DNA of 64,000 bases. Source: Endomychus coccineus. Its lineage: Eukaryota; Arthropoda; Insecta; Coleoptera; Endomychidae. The notes beneath the pieces are model-generated. The model had not been told where the DNA came from, did not search any database, and saw nothing but the letters and a program-made list of their open reading frames with translations. Position 1 is the first letter of the stretch, and every line of letters begins with the position of its first letter. The position numbers were made by a program, and so were the translations under genes. Shown here in pieces: positions 54,030 to 64,000 of the stretch. The stretch covers positions 37,986,297 through 38,050,296 of the forward strand of contig OY294068.1 in the NCBI GenBank assembly GCA_958510875.1, read 5' to 3'.

Positions 54030-54530
54030 TTCTGCGGCGTTCTCTTCAATTGCTCTGGAATTCAGTCCATATATTTGGTGTTCAATTAGCTCCCAAATAC
54101 ATGCGGAAGCTCTTAGACTCTAGTTTGAAGAGAGTCATTCGTCTAATTAGTGATGTCTTACTTACGAATTCATCAACCCCTCTAGAACATCGTAGATAGG
54201 TGGGCAGTCTCTCTCTCTCTCTTTCTATCTCTCTCTTATAGATATTTCCATGGTCGGTAGATATCAGGATTCTATTATTTCACATTAATTACTAGATAAA
54301 CAGACTAGACCACGTCAAATTGATCACCCCTTCATTGTCAAGCTCGAAACTACTAGACTTTATTCTTCCTATCGATCATCCAAGTTATCGTACTCTTTTC
54401 CTAGTATAGTCTATCCTAATCTCTATAGCCTCCAAAATTCCAAAAGAAATTCGAATGCCTGTCTGCTTCCCCAACATTCCACCACTGGCTCATACTATGT
54501 TTTACAAAATATTGAAAGAATAAGTCCTAA
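54030..54530 (+). pseudogene. LINE C-terminal fragment (family L3, copy c)
   Basis: Same family as 23070-23690: CCAAATACATGCGGAAGCTC and TTAGACTCTAG match TAAATATACGCTGAAGCTC and TTGGACTCTA; TAGATATTTCCATGG is shared. A CT-rich run at 54210-54240 replaces part of the block before RYFHG. Heavily broken. Confidence 0.68.
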
Positions 54531-54714
54531 CAAATAGCTGAATCGTGGTCTCCAAAGAGAATCACACACACATGATTAGAAAATGTGATGTATCCTTATT
54601 AACAATTGTAATAATCACTACGTAGCACTCCGATCTATCATCTCTATATATTACTACTGTATATGAAATATAAATGAACTATATATTAACTATTAACTGA
54701 TAGATTGATGGAGT

Positions 54715-54916
54715 TGATTTCCGGTATCTCGAAAAACTTATGTCGCCCGAATTCTGGCCCACCAGAATATTAATTCGAAGGTACTTTTACAGAAATAATG
54801 ATAGGACATCGGCTATTGTAAATGATGACCCTAATCAAAATAAATCAGCTACAACTAAAAGCAATCAAGGAAATTACATAATTTTTCCAGTATGGGCAAT
54901 GACTTCAGCCAGTTAG
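54715..54916 (+). pseudogene. LINE ORF1 (gag-like) C-terminal end
   Basis: An open frame with a stop just upstream, DGVDFRYLEKLMSPEFWPTR then ILIRRYFYRN, the usual C-terminal WP...VRRF-like ending of LINE ORF1 proteins, continues to the TAG at 54914-54916. It overlaps the ORF2 start (54892) by 25 nt in another frame, a layout that suggests coupled translation. Confidence 0.6.
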
Positions 54917-57763
54917 AGGAAGTAAATTTTCGATCTCAAAAAATCTCCATATTCTACCAGAATGTTAGAAGCCTAAATAATAAAATCTTTGATGTTAATC
55001 TCAACGTACTGATCAGTGACTATAGTATTATCGCGATGACGGAAACATGGCTAACAGACTCGATATCCTCAAGTGAACTATTTAACAACACTTATAATGT
55101 GTTTCGTATGGATCGCAATAAAGAAGCAACTGGTAAAACGAGAGGAGGTGGAGTTCTGCTAGCATTTAAAGAAAACTTGAATGTCCGTGAAATACAGATC
55201 TTACATGATATAATTCAAGTTGAAATTGTATGTTGTACATTAAAATTGCTTCGAAAAATAATTTCAATATGTGTCTTCTATATAACTCCAAGTGCTTCTT
55301 CTATTGTGTACGAAAAGCTTTTTGACTTGATAGAACAAAGAATTTCACCATTAGGTGAAAATACAATAATAATAGGTGACTTAAATTTAAATTTAACCAG
55401 AGTAACTCAAGTGAACCGAACACAAGATACAACTAGTGAATTATATCACAACTTTATAGCATTTTCGGGATTAAAGCAATTGAATACTGTTAAAAATGTA
55501 TTTGGTAATTTGCTTGATGTTGTCTTTTCGAATATTAAGTGTAAGGTTATTACTGCGGTTGATGTTTTGGCCAAAATAGATACTTATCATCCGCCTTTGT
55601 GTATTGAATGTGATTTGAATACTTATCAACTTGAAGGCAATAAAAATACTTCTTATGAATACAATTTTAGGCTTGGAAACTATAATAAATTATATGAATT
55701 AATGTGTGACACGGATTGGAATGTGTTGTCTACTTATAATGATGTCAATGAATATGTGGATAGGTTTTATAAGATAATATATTCATTATTTGATAAATGC
55801 ATTCCAAAAACTAAAGTCAAAAAGAGGAAGTATCCGCCATGGTTTACTCTTGAAATAATTTCTGATTTGAAAGCAAAAGAGCGTAATAGAAGAATATATC
55901 GAAAGTCCTGTATTAATCAATGTCGTGTAGACTATATGAATCTTAGATATAAACTCAAGAAAGATATAAGGGAAAGTCACAGGAAATATATAAGAAAAGT
56001 AGAACATGATTTAATTCAAAATCCTACTAAATTTTGGTCTTATGTTTCTACACAAAAAGGTTGCTCACGTATACCCTCTCAGATGAAATATAATAATAGA
56101 GATCTATCGGATAGTGAGTCCATAGTCGCAGCATTTGCTAATCATTTTGCTAATTCGTTTGAGAATGTCAGAAACTCTAAAGACGCTAAAAATAATTATG
56201 AAAAATTTTACACTAATCCCTGTACTATTATCACGAAAAATGATATTATTATGTCAATAAATAGAATGAAAAATTCAAGTTCGGTTGGTTTTGATAAAAT
56301 ACCCGTGTTTTTTATTAAAGATTGTAAACAATTATTAATTAAATCTTTAGTTGAATTATTCAATCTTTGTATGGAAACGAGCTCATTTCCTGATGTTTGG
56401 AAAGGGTGTAAAATTTGTCCTGTACACAAAAAGGGTGATCGGTCAGATGTCAGCAACTACAGACCTATAAGTATATTATCCAATATATCTAAGGTTTTTG
56501 AAACTATACTTTATAATGAAATTTACCACTGTGTGCAACAAAAAATTACACCATTTCAACATGGATTTATGAGCGGGAGGTCCAATACAAGCAACCTAAT
56601 ACATTTTACTCAGTACGTGTCTGAATCATTGGAGCAGTTTCGTGACGTTCATATAGTCTATACTGACTTTTCTAAAGCGTTCGATAGAGTGGATCATAAA
56701 CTGATTTTAGATAAACTCCTGCAATTTGATGTTTCTAGTAATATCATAGCTTTAATAAGTTCTTATCTATTCAACAGGCAACAATTTGTTGTGCATAGTC
56801 ACTTCAAGTCTGAGTGCTATGACGCGCCATCTGGTGTTCCTCAGGGATCTAACTTAGGTCCCATCTTATTTTTGATATTTATCAATGATATCGTAGATAT
56901 TGTTGAATATTCCAAAATATTGATATTTGCTGATGATATTAAAATTTTCAGGAGTATTAATGATGTAAATGACTGCTTAAAACTTCAATCAGATGTCAAC
57001 AAAATATTTGAATGGTCGGAAACGAACTGTTTACATCTCAACATTGAAAAATGACAGTTTATGATCTACTCAGCTAGTTCAAATAAAGTGACTTTTACTT
57101 ACCAAATTGGGAACATCAATTTAAACGAGGTGGATAATATAAGAGATTTGGGTGTGCTATTTGACAAAAAACTTAATTTTGATCTTCATATAAATAAAAT
57201 TGTTAGAGAAGCCCTTAGCCTATTGGGATTTATAATACGTTGCAGTAAACCATTTACCAATATCAACGCTATTAAAATGATCAATAACTCTCTGCCAAGG
57301 AGCAAATTAGAATACTGTTCAATAATTTGGAGTTCTCAATATGATAAATATATTCAATTATTAGAGAAATGTCAAAATAGATTTTTACGATACCTACACT
57401 ATAAACAGGATGGGTTTTATCCAACCTATCCATTTCTAAAATCAAGTAATGAGTTAAGACAAAAATTCGACTATACTAGTTTAGAAAAGCGTCGGAATAA
57501 TTCTCAAATAATGTTTATTTATAAATTATTAAATGATAAAATTGATGATATGGCATTACTAGCCCAAATTAAATTAAGAATACCTGATATATATACGTAC
57601 AAGACATTCCAGTCTTTCTTTATTTCATATTCCAGCTAGTAGGACGAACAGACACAGTAACTCGCCATTAATAAAAATGTGCATTTCATGCAACAATCGT
57701 TGCATAAATTTTGACATTTTTGCTGATACTATTACTGTATTTAGACTAAAATTGGGTGATTAA
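54892..57763 (+). pseudogene. LINE ORF2: APE endonuclease + reverse transcriptase
   Basis: Starts at the ATG overlapping ORF1. Endonuclease (residues ~18-240): FYQNVRSLNNKI, MTETWLTD (catalytic Glu), RGGGVLLAF, IIIGDLNLN, DVVFSN, and TYHPPLCIE where most relatives have SDH. RT (~445-690): KKGDRSDVSNYRPISIL, HGFMSGRSNTSN, motif A YTDFSKAFDRVDH, motif B SGVPQGSNLGPILF, motif C FADDIKIF. A TGA at 57052-57054 replaces a normally conserved Cys codon (context NIEK-stop-QF); the frame resumes unchanged through RDLGVLFDKKLNFDLHI and SKLEYCSIIWSSQYD. A frameshift near 57600 puts the true end (NRHSNSPLI... to the TAA at 57761-57763) into another frame. Total about 950 codons. Confidence 0.9.
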
Positions 57764-57797
57764 GAATCGTTATATTTTATTTATCACAATTTGCATA

Positions 57798-58164
57798 TTG
57801 TGGGGATCAGATCTTAAGATGGGCTGTTAGCCCTATAACATAATCATTACAATAATTACAAGTATGGATCATTCACAATACCATCCATCCGCATCAATGA
57901 TGTATGAATATTCTTATTCTTAATGCTCTATATAATTATATATATTATGTCATTACTGTTTATTGTTGTTGTTCTACTAAACTAGCCTAGAATGTCAAGG
58001 TATCTGGGCCAGTTAATATGTATAATATATTGACGTAATGCTTGGTGGCCCAGATCCGAGATCTAAACATATACTTACATAACATTCAATATAAATAAGG
58101 TCATCTTCTATAATTCCGGGATTCTAGGTAAACTCGTATAGGGATGGAAGATTCCTATACTACA
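57798..58164 (-). repeat. 3' LTR (minus-strand element)
   Basis: TGTAGTATAGG...GATCCCCACA on the minus strand. It shares ATGTCATTACTGTTTATTG and GGCCCAGATCCGAGATC with the other LTR; relative to it, about 100 bp near 57837 are missing. Confidence 0.75.
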
Positions 58165-58254
58165 CCTCCCTACGCGGGGTAAAAAAATTTTCAATTGACA
58201 TATTAACATTTTTTTCCCATTGACGTACCTTATTTTTATTTTACAATCAACGTT

Positions 58255-58400
58255 TTTCCTTATCTAATCATAGTACAATTTTAGTCTATTTTCATGTATA
58301 TTCACTTGACTGTTTCCTACTTTTATCACTACATTGGGGTTCCTTTCTTCCGTAATCACGAAAGGACCCTTGTATAATTGTTCAAGCGTCAAATATGTCC
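58255..58400 (-). pseudogene. Gypsy-type integrase C-terminus
   Basis: The minus strand reads LYKGPFRVITEERNPNVVIK (approximately), then NSQVNIHENRLKLYYD. The GPF..V and V.I.RLK pattern marks the end of Gypsy integrase/pol. Remaining pol is deleted. Confidence 0.6.
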
Positions 58401-58580
58401 TTCTCAAGCTTAAAATTTTCGGTTATAACATTTAACTTATCTAATTTCCTCCTAGTAGCGGTTAAATCTGATTTTCTAACACTATTATCTTTGTTCAGAT
58501 TCCTATCAAAAACTCTTGATTCTTCTAAAATGTACTTAAAATTTTCTAAAATGGTCATTACTCACATGATGTTCGAAGCA

Positions 58581-58820
58581 CTACACCAATGTTGGTTGAC
58601 TTCTTCTGATCTCCTCTCTGATTCTCCTAACCATCATTTTCCTAACCATCCTGTGAACTAGGTACACTATGATGATTATTACCAGCATGAGGGTTATAAT
58701 TCCCAGTATCTCAGCTGTAGAGAGAGAAATCCCTGCTTTGTCCCTGATGCCCATTTTCAGCCCATCGCTGTTTGCAGCCTGGACGTTGATCATCTGTTCT
58801 GATGATTTTGCGTTTCCCAT
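58581..58820 (-). CDS. small MGN-type membrane protein in LTR element (unknown function)
   Basis: 79-codon ORF 117 nt downstream of the 5' LTR. It starts MGNAKSSEQ, a good N-myristoylation context (Gly2, small residue at 6). Residues ~37-56 (STAEILGIITLMLVIIIIVY) form a transmembrane helix, followed by a strongly basic tail (HRMVRKMMVRRIREEIRRS), giving a predicted cytosolic C-terminus. Small MGN-plus-membrane-helix ORFs recur, to my recollection, in insect LTR elements and are usually listed as hypothetical; the role is unknown. The ORF is intact even though gag-pol is deleted. Confidence 0.5.
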   Translation of the reverse strand: MGNAKSSEQMINVQAANSDGLKMGIRDKAGISLSTAEILGIITLMLVIIIIVYLVHRMVRKMMVRRIREEIRRSQPTLV

Positions 58821-58937
58821 TTTGAATCTTGACTTCCAAAATTGTTAATATCAATTTATCATCTTCCTGTTAGAACCATGTGGGAGCGGTTCGTTTCTGT
58901 TTTTTCCATGAGAAAAAAAGACTGGTAGAGATCGCCT

Positions 58938-59376
58938 TGTGGGGATCAGACCTTAAGTTGGGCGGTTAGCCCTAAACTGACCCGTGGTCCTGGTGAGGGT
59001 ATAGGGAATAGAAACACATCACTTTACAAAGGGTTACACTTTACTTAAACTTAGAGTTCGAAGCCATTATAGCTTAATGTCTTACTCTATAATCATTACA
59101 ATAATTACAAGTATGGATCATTCACAATACCTTCCATCCGCATCATGTATTAATATACTATTCTTATTCTTAATGCTCTACATAATTATATATATTATGT
59201 CATTACTGTTTATTGTTGTTGTTCTACTAAACTAGCCTAGAATGTCAAGGTATCTGGGCCAGTTAATATGTATAATATATTGACGTAATGCTTGGTGGCC
59301 CAGATCCGAGATCTAAACATATACTTACATAACATTCAATATAAATAAGGTCATCTTCTATAATTCCGGGATTTGA
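58938..59376 (-). repeat. 5' LTR (minus-strand element), outer end truncated
   Basis: Matches 57798-58164 but includes an extra ~100 bp (around 58975-59085) absent there. Confidence 0.75.
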
Positions 59377-59405
59377 GCAGGCTTATTTTGGTTTTTAATT
59401 TAGTT

Positions 59406-59439
59406 TACTCTGATGATGGTAGGCGAAAGGTCCTCAGTA
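59406..59439 (+). ncRNA. hammerhead-like motif, PLE family C, copy 1
   Basis: Stem I TACT (59406-59409) with AGTA (59436-59439); core CTGATGA (59410-59416), GAAA (59425-59428), stem III AGG-T-CCT, triplet CTC ending 59435. Stem II (GGTAGGC) is weak, so activity is doubtful. Confidence 0.45.
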
Positions 59440-59562
59440 CTTTAGTAGTATTTTCAGTGGAATGCTTCTAAAATAGTTTTGATATAGTAAATATTTATTT
59501 ATTTATTTAATATCCCTACAGTTCTTAGAAAAAAAACCAATTACAGAGAATTCACTAAACCT

Positions 59563-59604
<42 letters not shown>

Positions 59605-59656
59605 AGGTTTAGTGAATTCTCTGTAATTGGTTTTTTTTCTAAGAACTGTAGGGATA

Positions 59657-59687
<31 letters not shown>

Positions 59688-59739
59688 TTTACTGTATCAA
59701 AACTATTTTAGAAGCATTCCACTGAAAATACTACTAAAG

Positions 59740-59773
59740 TACTGAGGACCTTTCGCCTACCATCATCAGAGTA
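59740..59773 (-). ncRNA. hammerhead-like motif, PLE family C, copy 2
   Basis: Same bases as copy 1 on the minus strand, from the opposite arm of the palindrome. Confidence 0.45.
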
Positions 59774-59809
59774 AACTAAATTAAAAACCAAAATAAGCCT
59801 GCTCAAATA

Positions 59810-60420
59810 TTGGTTGGGGATAATAATGTATACAAAGGGTTACCCTCAGCTGGAGATAATCGAAATTTAGTAAATTGCTTTTTCGTTTATACATTTCCAT
59901 CCCTTCTAAATCCCCTAATGTCTTAAAAGTGATTAACTTTCTTGAGAACCTGTATTTAAAATATGTTCGGCTACCGCTGATCATTTTTCTTTAAATGTGC
60001 AAAATGTTCCTTATAACGAGTTTAAATGTTCCTCCTAGTTTGACCCACATAGCATTTTGAACACGATTCACAATTGATTTTGTAAATTCCGGATTTGTCG
60101 AAATCGGAAACTTTGTCAAAAGTGTTGCCTAAACGGTGTTTTAGCTTGTTCTTACATCTATAAACCGGTTGTATTGCAAATTTTGAAAACAGGCTATGAA
60201 ATTTATTAATTATTGAAGAATGATAAGTGAAACTTTTGAGTTTTATTGAAGTATGTGAAGGTAATGGATCTAATGTGGTTAGTTGACTACGTTCCAATTT
60301 TCTTTTCTGTTTAGAAATTAAATTATGGATCAAAGATTTCTGGTAACCATTGTCCAACGCAATTTGCAGAAGTTTCTCAATTTCTTTGTTATAAATTTGA
60401 TGGCTCAAGGGAACGTTCAA
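59810..60420 (-). pseudogene. PLE family C: pre-endonuclease linker and GIY-YIG domain
   Basis: The minus strand from 60420 reads PLSHQIYNKEIEKLLQIALD, KLKHRLGNTFDKVSDFDKSG, then SGIYKINCESCSKCYVGQTR, the GIY...YVG start of the GIY-YIG nuclease with CxxC linker. A stop follows RRNI at 60022; in shifted frames YKEHFAHLKKND and LGDLEGMEMYKRKSNLLNF complete the domain down to about 59810, adjoining the terminal repeat. RT is absent, so this is a 3' fragment. Third PLE family by protein sequence. Confidence 0.82.
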
Positions 60421-60461
60421 TAATCTATGAACTAGACTATCAAACGGAGCTGGTAGCCGAG

Positions 60462-60500
60462 AGGTCGTCAGTACTTTAGTAGTATTTTTAGTGGATGAGG
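60462..60500 (+). repeat. PLE family C terminal-repeat fragment, inverted relative to the ORF
   Basis: GGTAGCCGAGAGGTCGTCAG and TACTTTAGTAGTATTTTTAG match 59419-59460 with a few changes. Its orientation opposite to the ORF repeats the inverted 5' layout of family A. Confidence 0.65.
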
Positions 60501-62939
60501 GTGATTATTTCTTATTCTAGTGCTATAATATATCCACAGTGTGAACTCTTTTATAGTTTATTGTTAGAAGCATCTTGAAACTTGAAAATAAAAGCTTATC
60601 ACCGACTATATAAATCCTTATCTCAAGACCAATTCATAGCTCCCTTTGGTAGGTTGTCCCAGATATCTCATAGAAGCCAGGATTTCCCGGTATATGAACA
60701 ATGACCGACAATAGGTTCTATCATACAAACATCGAAATCGGAGGGTAACCTTGAGTTCGTCAGCATACTATTCATATCACATAGTCAGAATCTGTAAAGT
60801 ACGTAAAAGAAGTTCAAGTACACGTATGTTTATATAACACATTATTACTACGATGATTAGTGATAAAAATATGGTATACCTTGCATTTATAGAAATTAAG
60901 TAACTTAAATATATGAATATATGGTTCTTATACTACAAAATTAAATTGAATTATTATGGATGTTGATTCGGCTATCGATGGCATGAGAGATCATTTCTGA
61001 AATAGAGGCAGATACCTCCTTCGAACCTGAAACTACTGGGGAGTTAATAGCCAGAGCTGACATGAATGATCGAGGTCTCATGAAGGACCAGTGTATCTGG
61101 TGTATCTGTCTGAAGGTGAAAATGGACATCGCTAATGTTTTTGCTCAGTCTTCGGATGTTGACCCCTTAGCGCTCCTCTCACCCTGAAACCCGAAAGGAA
61201 AGGTATTCTACTCGTGGAGTGTTTTATACAAGGAGACTTGGTCATGAGTACTTTCAAATAAAACGTGGAATAGAGAAAATTTTGGTTTGGTTGGGTACAC
61301 AGGAAGGCGGAAATGATGAACGTACAACAAATTTCTTATCTGCACATTTCTGAACTGTTCAAAATGTATTCAAGTACAATACCTTAGATTTGGAATTTTT
61401 GTTTGGTTTTGGTTATAGTTCTATTGAGTAACATCAATAATTATTACTTTCTTCTCATTCAAATGATGATTGTTGTTGTTGCTGAGTCACATATTTATCT
61501 TAATAGTACCGGCTTACCGCTCAGATTAGGTAAGTTACTGAGTTAATAGTAGAGCATACCACGAGTATATTTAAATAAATTCACCTCAATTTAATGTTTC
61601 GCTTTTCAAGTGGAAAATTTGAAGTTGAATGGGAAATAAAATTATCCAATCGATTTTAAATATATTCCGACTGGAATAAAAGTAATTGTTCATGAATTAT
61701 ACTGCAACTTCATTAGAGCGTCTTGAAATGAAAGTCTCAATGGGTAATGAAGTGGATCAAGCTTTGTAAGTGGCTTTAAAATTCAATGACTGCGCTACTC
61801 ATTTGCATCAATCGATCCGAATATATCTTCAATGAAATCTTATGAATCTTCTTAATAAAAATTATTCAAATATTTTTACGGAGTCGGCTCATGCTCAGGT
61901 CATATTGAAATCGGAAAAAGCAATTGGCAATTTATTTTTGCAAGATCTCTTATTCAGATCAATATGAGGAACAGAAAGCTGTATTCTCTCAACATACCTA
62001 TATTAGCCAAAAAAATTATTCTGAAGTTTCTCAGAATTCAGGTAAAGTACAGATTACAGACCAATTTCAATGACACTAGCAATTGTTTTCAGTTTATATG
62101 TTTCTCTTAAGCAGTTGAATCAAATGCAACTTTGCACAATAAAAGAACAAATACCAACCAATGATAATGATGAAATAATCTTCCTAATTGACAATAAGCG
62201 TTTGATATTATAAAGATAGAAAACATGTAGAGGAACACTTGTAAGTGCAATCAAATTCAGAATATTATTGGCTAAGTGATAACTCAGCGAGAATGTTGTT
62301 ATCAAGTCGTAAGTTTGCAAAATCTTCAGTCTACGTACTTCACTAACTTCCAGTACATTTAATTGGTTAGCCAGTGCATTTGGACTAACATAATTTTACT
62401 ATATTCCATACAAAATCTATATATTTTGGATTATTTGACAGATTCCAAGGAAATTTCATCAGGTATCAGATTTCCGGAATATGGTTATGTGGTCATGTTG
62501 AACTGACACATTGGTGATAAATACTGATTGACCCTTCATTCAGCAGCTTCGATAATTTCACGACCAACCTCCAGCATGTGAGTACGCGGTGTCATATATT
62601 TTGTTATATTTCTTTTGAAATCGTGAAGTGCATTGCTTGATCCCATGATGACGGAACGTGTTTCCACTTCCAATTATTGCATGGGTCCTTCAATCATGGA
62701 TGTATCAATGTTCACTGCTGATTATATTTCATTCATTGATGAGTTGAGAATCCTATTTCATGAATAAGTACAATCTTTCCTAGAAGGGACTTATCTATTG
62801 GTCTTTTCTAAGCTTCTGATTGCCAAAATTTAACGGTACAAATTTTCTAATAACAAAATCTCTCTTATACAATCTTAGCACATTGATAGATGCCAATGGA
62901 CTTTCTTCAATAATGAAACTTCGCGAGGCTATGTGAAAA
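60501..62939. other. intergenic, nothing recognised
   Basis: Short ORFs only; no repeats recognised by eye. Confidence 0.4.
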
Positions 62940-64000
62940 CAGGAGAGCGAGATTATAAATCCCAGACGTTCGAACTGGGAGGACTATCAGAAGGGCACCA
63001 GCTCGGGGAATTGAATAGACCTACGTAGATAACTGCCGCCGTAACAAGGGTAGAGGAAGCTACGAAATGCCATGGTGGAATAATCGGAGCTGATGATATA
63101 GTAGAGAATTTCTTCAAAAAAGTTCGCAGAACTGACAAATAATCAGACTGGACAGCCTGGCGAGAACTCCAAGGGTAAGAGAGATCAGTACTGAACCAGA
63201 TACTAGCTTGAAACTCGTAAGCTTGGCTGGGAGCCCGAGAACTTCGTCGGGGGTACTGTACATCGAATGGGGAGACATTGCCTCACCTGATGTGGATTTG
63301 CTTCCCTCACTTTGAGGAGCACCAAGAGCTACAAGGACGGTGCAGCAATCACCTGGTGATTGAACTAATCGATCGGTACATCAGAGACGACAAAGTGCTG
63401 AGCATGAATGCACTATGAGCGGAATATCAAGCCTTCAAAGAAGTTCAATAGATGAAATCTACCCTCAGCAGTTTCTCTCATGGTAAATCAGATAGAAGAG
63501 GGAGGGTATGCAGTAGGAGCCTTTTCAGATATAGTTAACAATATCACAACCGAAAGTATTTGCGAAGCCCCCAAGGATAAAGGAGTTTCTAAGTTAGTAG
63601 GTTCCTGTATTCAAAACATGATGGGAAACAGAGACCTCCAAGTCGATAAGTGGTACTGTGGAAAATGGATGTCCACAATGGGGAATACTCTCACGCACCA
63701 TGTGGAACAAGACGACTCGACATGCTCATAATCGTCAGAGGAGAATTTCTGAATACTCTGACGAACCTAACAGAACCAGCTCTGACTACACTCAATACGT
63801 GCAGCGATAAAGGGTTGAATGATAACCCTAAAGGAAAAGAAATTGTAGATTCCACTAGGGAGTACACAACAGTACTCACCAGAGAACTGACCATAGCAGG
63901 TCAGGTGATTGAAAATCAGAGACCAACCTAAATAACTAGGAGTTATCTTAGACGAGAAACTTCTATGGAAACCAAAACAAGAACAACAATGCCGCAATAA
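62940..64000 (+). pseudogene. LINE RT fragment (R1/Loa-like), runs off the window
   Basis: Plus-strand relic. At 63480-63730 the frame reads GAFSDIVNNITTESICEAPK, which corresponds to RT motif A (DIEGAFDN in relatives), and ending QNMMGNRDLQ. The block for motif B appears as CPQWGILSRTMW across frames near 63680. Then RRLDMLIIVRGEFLNTLTNL (motif C position; YADD decayed to RLD) and TIAGQVIENQ, with LGVILDEKL in another frame near the end. Upstream (62940-63450) the linker is legible only in pieces (DWTAWREL). Related in layout to the LINE at 26050-28020 but not obviously the same family. The 3' end lies beyond the window. Confidence 0.7.

Larger units (their letters stand above)
54712..57797 (+). 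mobile_element. APE-type LINE with near-complete ORF2, 5'-truncated in ORF1
   Basis: Begins in the last ~67 codons of ORF1, followed by an overlapping ORF2 with endonuclease, RT and C-terminal domains, then a short 3' UTR cut by the LTR element at 57798. It is the best preserved LINE in the window. Related to 8240-9682 but a different subfamily. Confidence 0.88.
57798..59376 (-). mobile_element. internally deleted LTR retrotransposon (Gypsy-like)
   Basis: Two direct repeats (57798-58164 and 58938-59376) flank ~770 bp. On the minus strand the order is 5' LTR (59376-58938), small ORF (58820-58581), integrase C-terminal relic (58400-58255), purine-rich GTAGGGAGG just before the 3' LTR start TGTAG (58164), and 3' LTR end CCCCACA (57798). 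Gag, protease and RT are missing. The outer ~32 bp of the 5' LTR are cut by the PLE palindrome at 59371. Confidence 0.75.
59371..59808. repeat. 438-bp near-perfect palindrome of PLE family C terminal repeats
   Basis: ATTTGAGC at 59371 is mirrored by GCTCAAAT at 59808. The arms differ by one T/C change and by number of ATTT/AAAT units; the centre is a TA run (about 59564-59601). Each arm is a family C terminal repeat with a hammerhead-like motif, one plus, one minus. Confidence 0.87.

Noticed and set aside
58938..58960. tRNA primer binding site next to the 5' LTR
   Set aside because: The bases after the LTR (AGGCGATC on minus) resemble a TGGCGA-type site only partly; too weak to call.

Overview
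The window looks like a transposon-rich, AT-rich intergenic region of an arthropod genome, most likely an insect. The evidence is the mix of elements: mariner-type transposons with long inverted ends, Penelope-like elements (PLEs) carrying a GIY-YIG endonuclease, BEL/Pao and Gypsy fragments, a Helitron relic, MULE and hAT transposases, and several APE-type and one RLE-type LINE. No operons, ribosome binding sites, rRNA, tRNA or CRISPR were seen. I found no host gene I can name; two short ORFs (10810-11034 and 25679-25924) are the only weak candidates for host exons. The exact species cannot be read from the sequence.

Layout. 1-4660: a minus-strand LINE split by a mariner-like transposon (1631-3958) with ~600-bp inverted repeats. 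6640-9735: a PLE remnant (family D), a 5'-truncated LINE and dispersed repeats. 13132-16140: a composite PLE (family A) between 11-bp target duplications. 16600-20240: a LINE fragment, a BEL/Pao integrase relic and a 1.9-kb foldback built from 150-bp units. 23070-31345: three LINE fragments of different clades and a mariner-like remnant. 32522-37083: a second family-A fragment, then a young, nearly intact PLE (family B) with 511-bp terminal repeats that look identical on reading and a 13-bp target duplication. 37142-41923: Helitron, MULE, PLE fragment, a palindromic MITE and a mariner. 42361-49000: Gypsy relics and three palindromic or inverted-repeat elements. 49763-51328: an internally deleted hAT with a perfect 8-bp duplication. 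53105-60500: a mariner, a LINE with nearly complete ORF2, an internally deleted LTR element encoding a small MGN-type membrane protein, and a third PLE (family C) with a 438-bp palindrome. 62940-64000: a LINE running off the end.

How it works together. The most informative theme is the PLEs. Four distinct families (A-D) each carry, in or beside the terminal repeat, a motif with hammerhead-ribozyme geometry: CTGA(N)GA, then a short hairpin, then GAAA, then a short palindrome as stem III, flanked by complementary stem I strands. It is close to ideal in family B. Hammerheads in PLEs are known; here they occur side by side in families of different age, including one that appears recently active. 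The second theme is the origin of non-autonomous palindromes: a 0.9-kb MITE at 39484 can be traced to the transposase end of a relative at 29133 in the same window.
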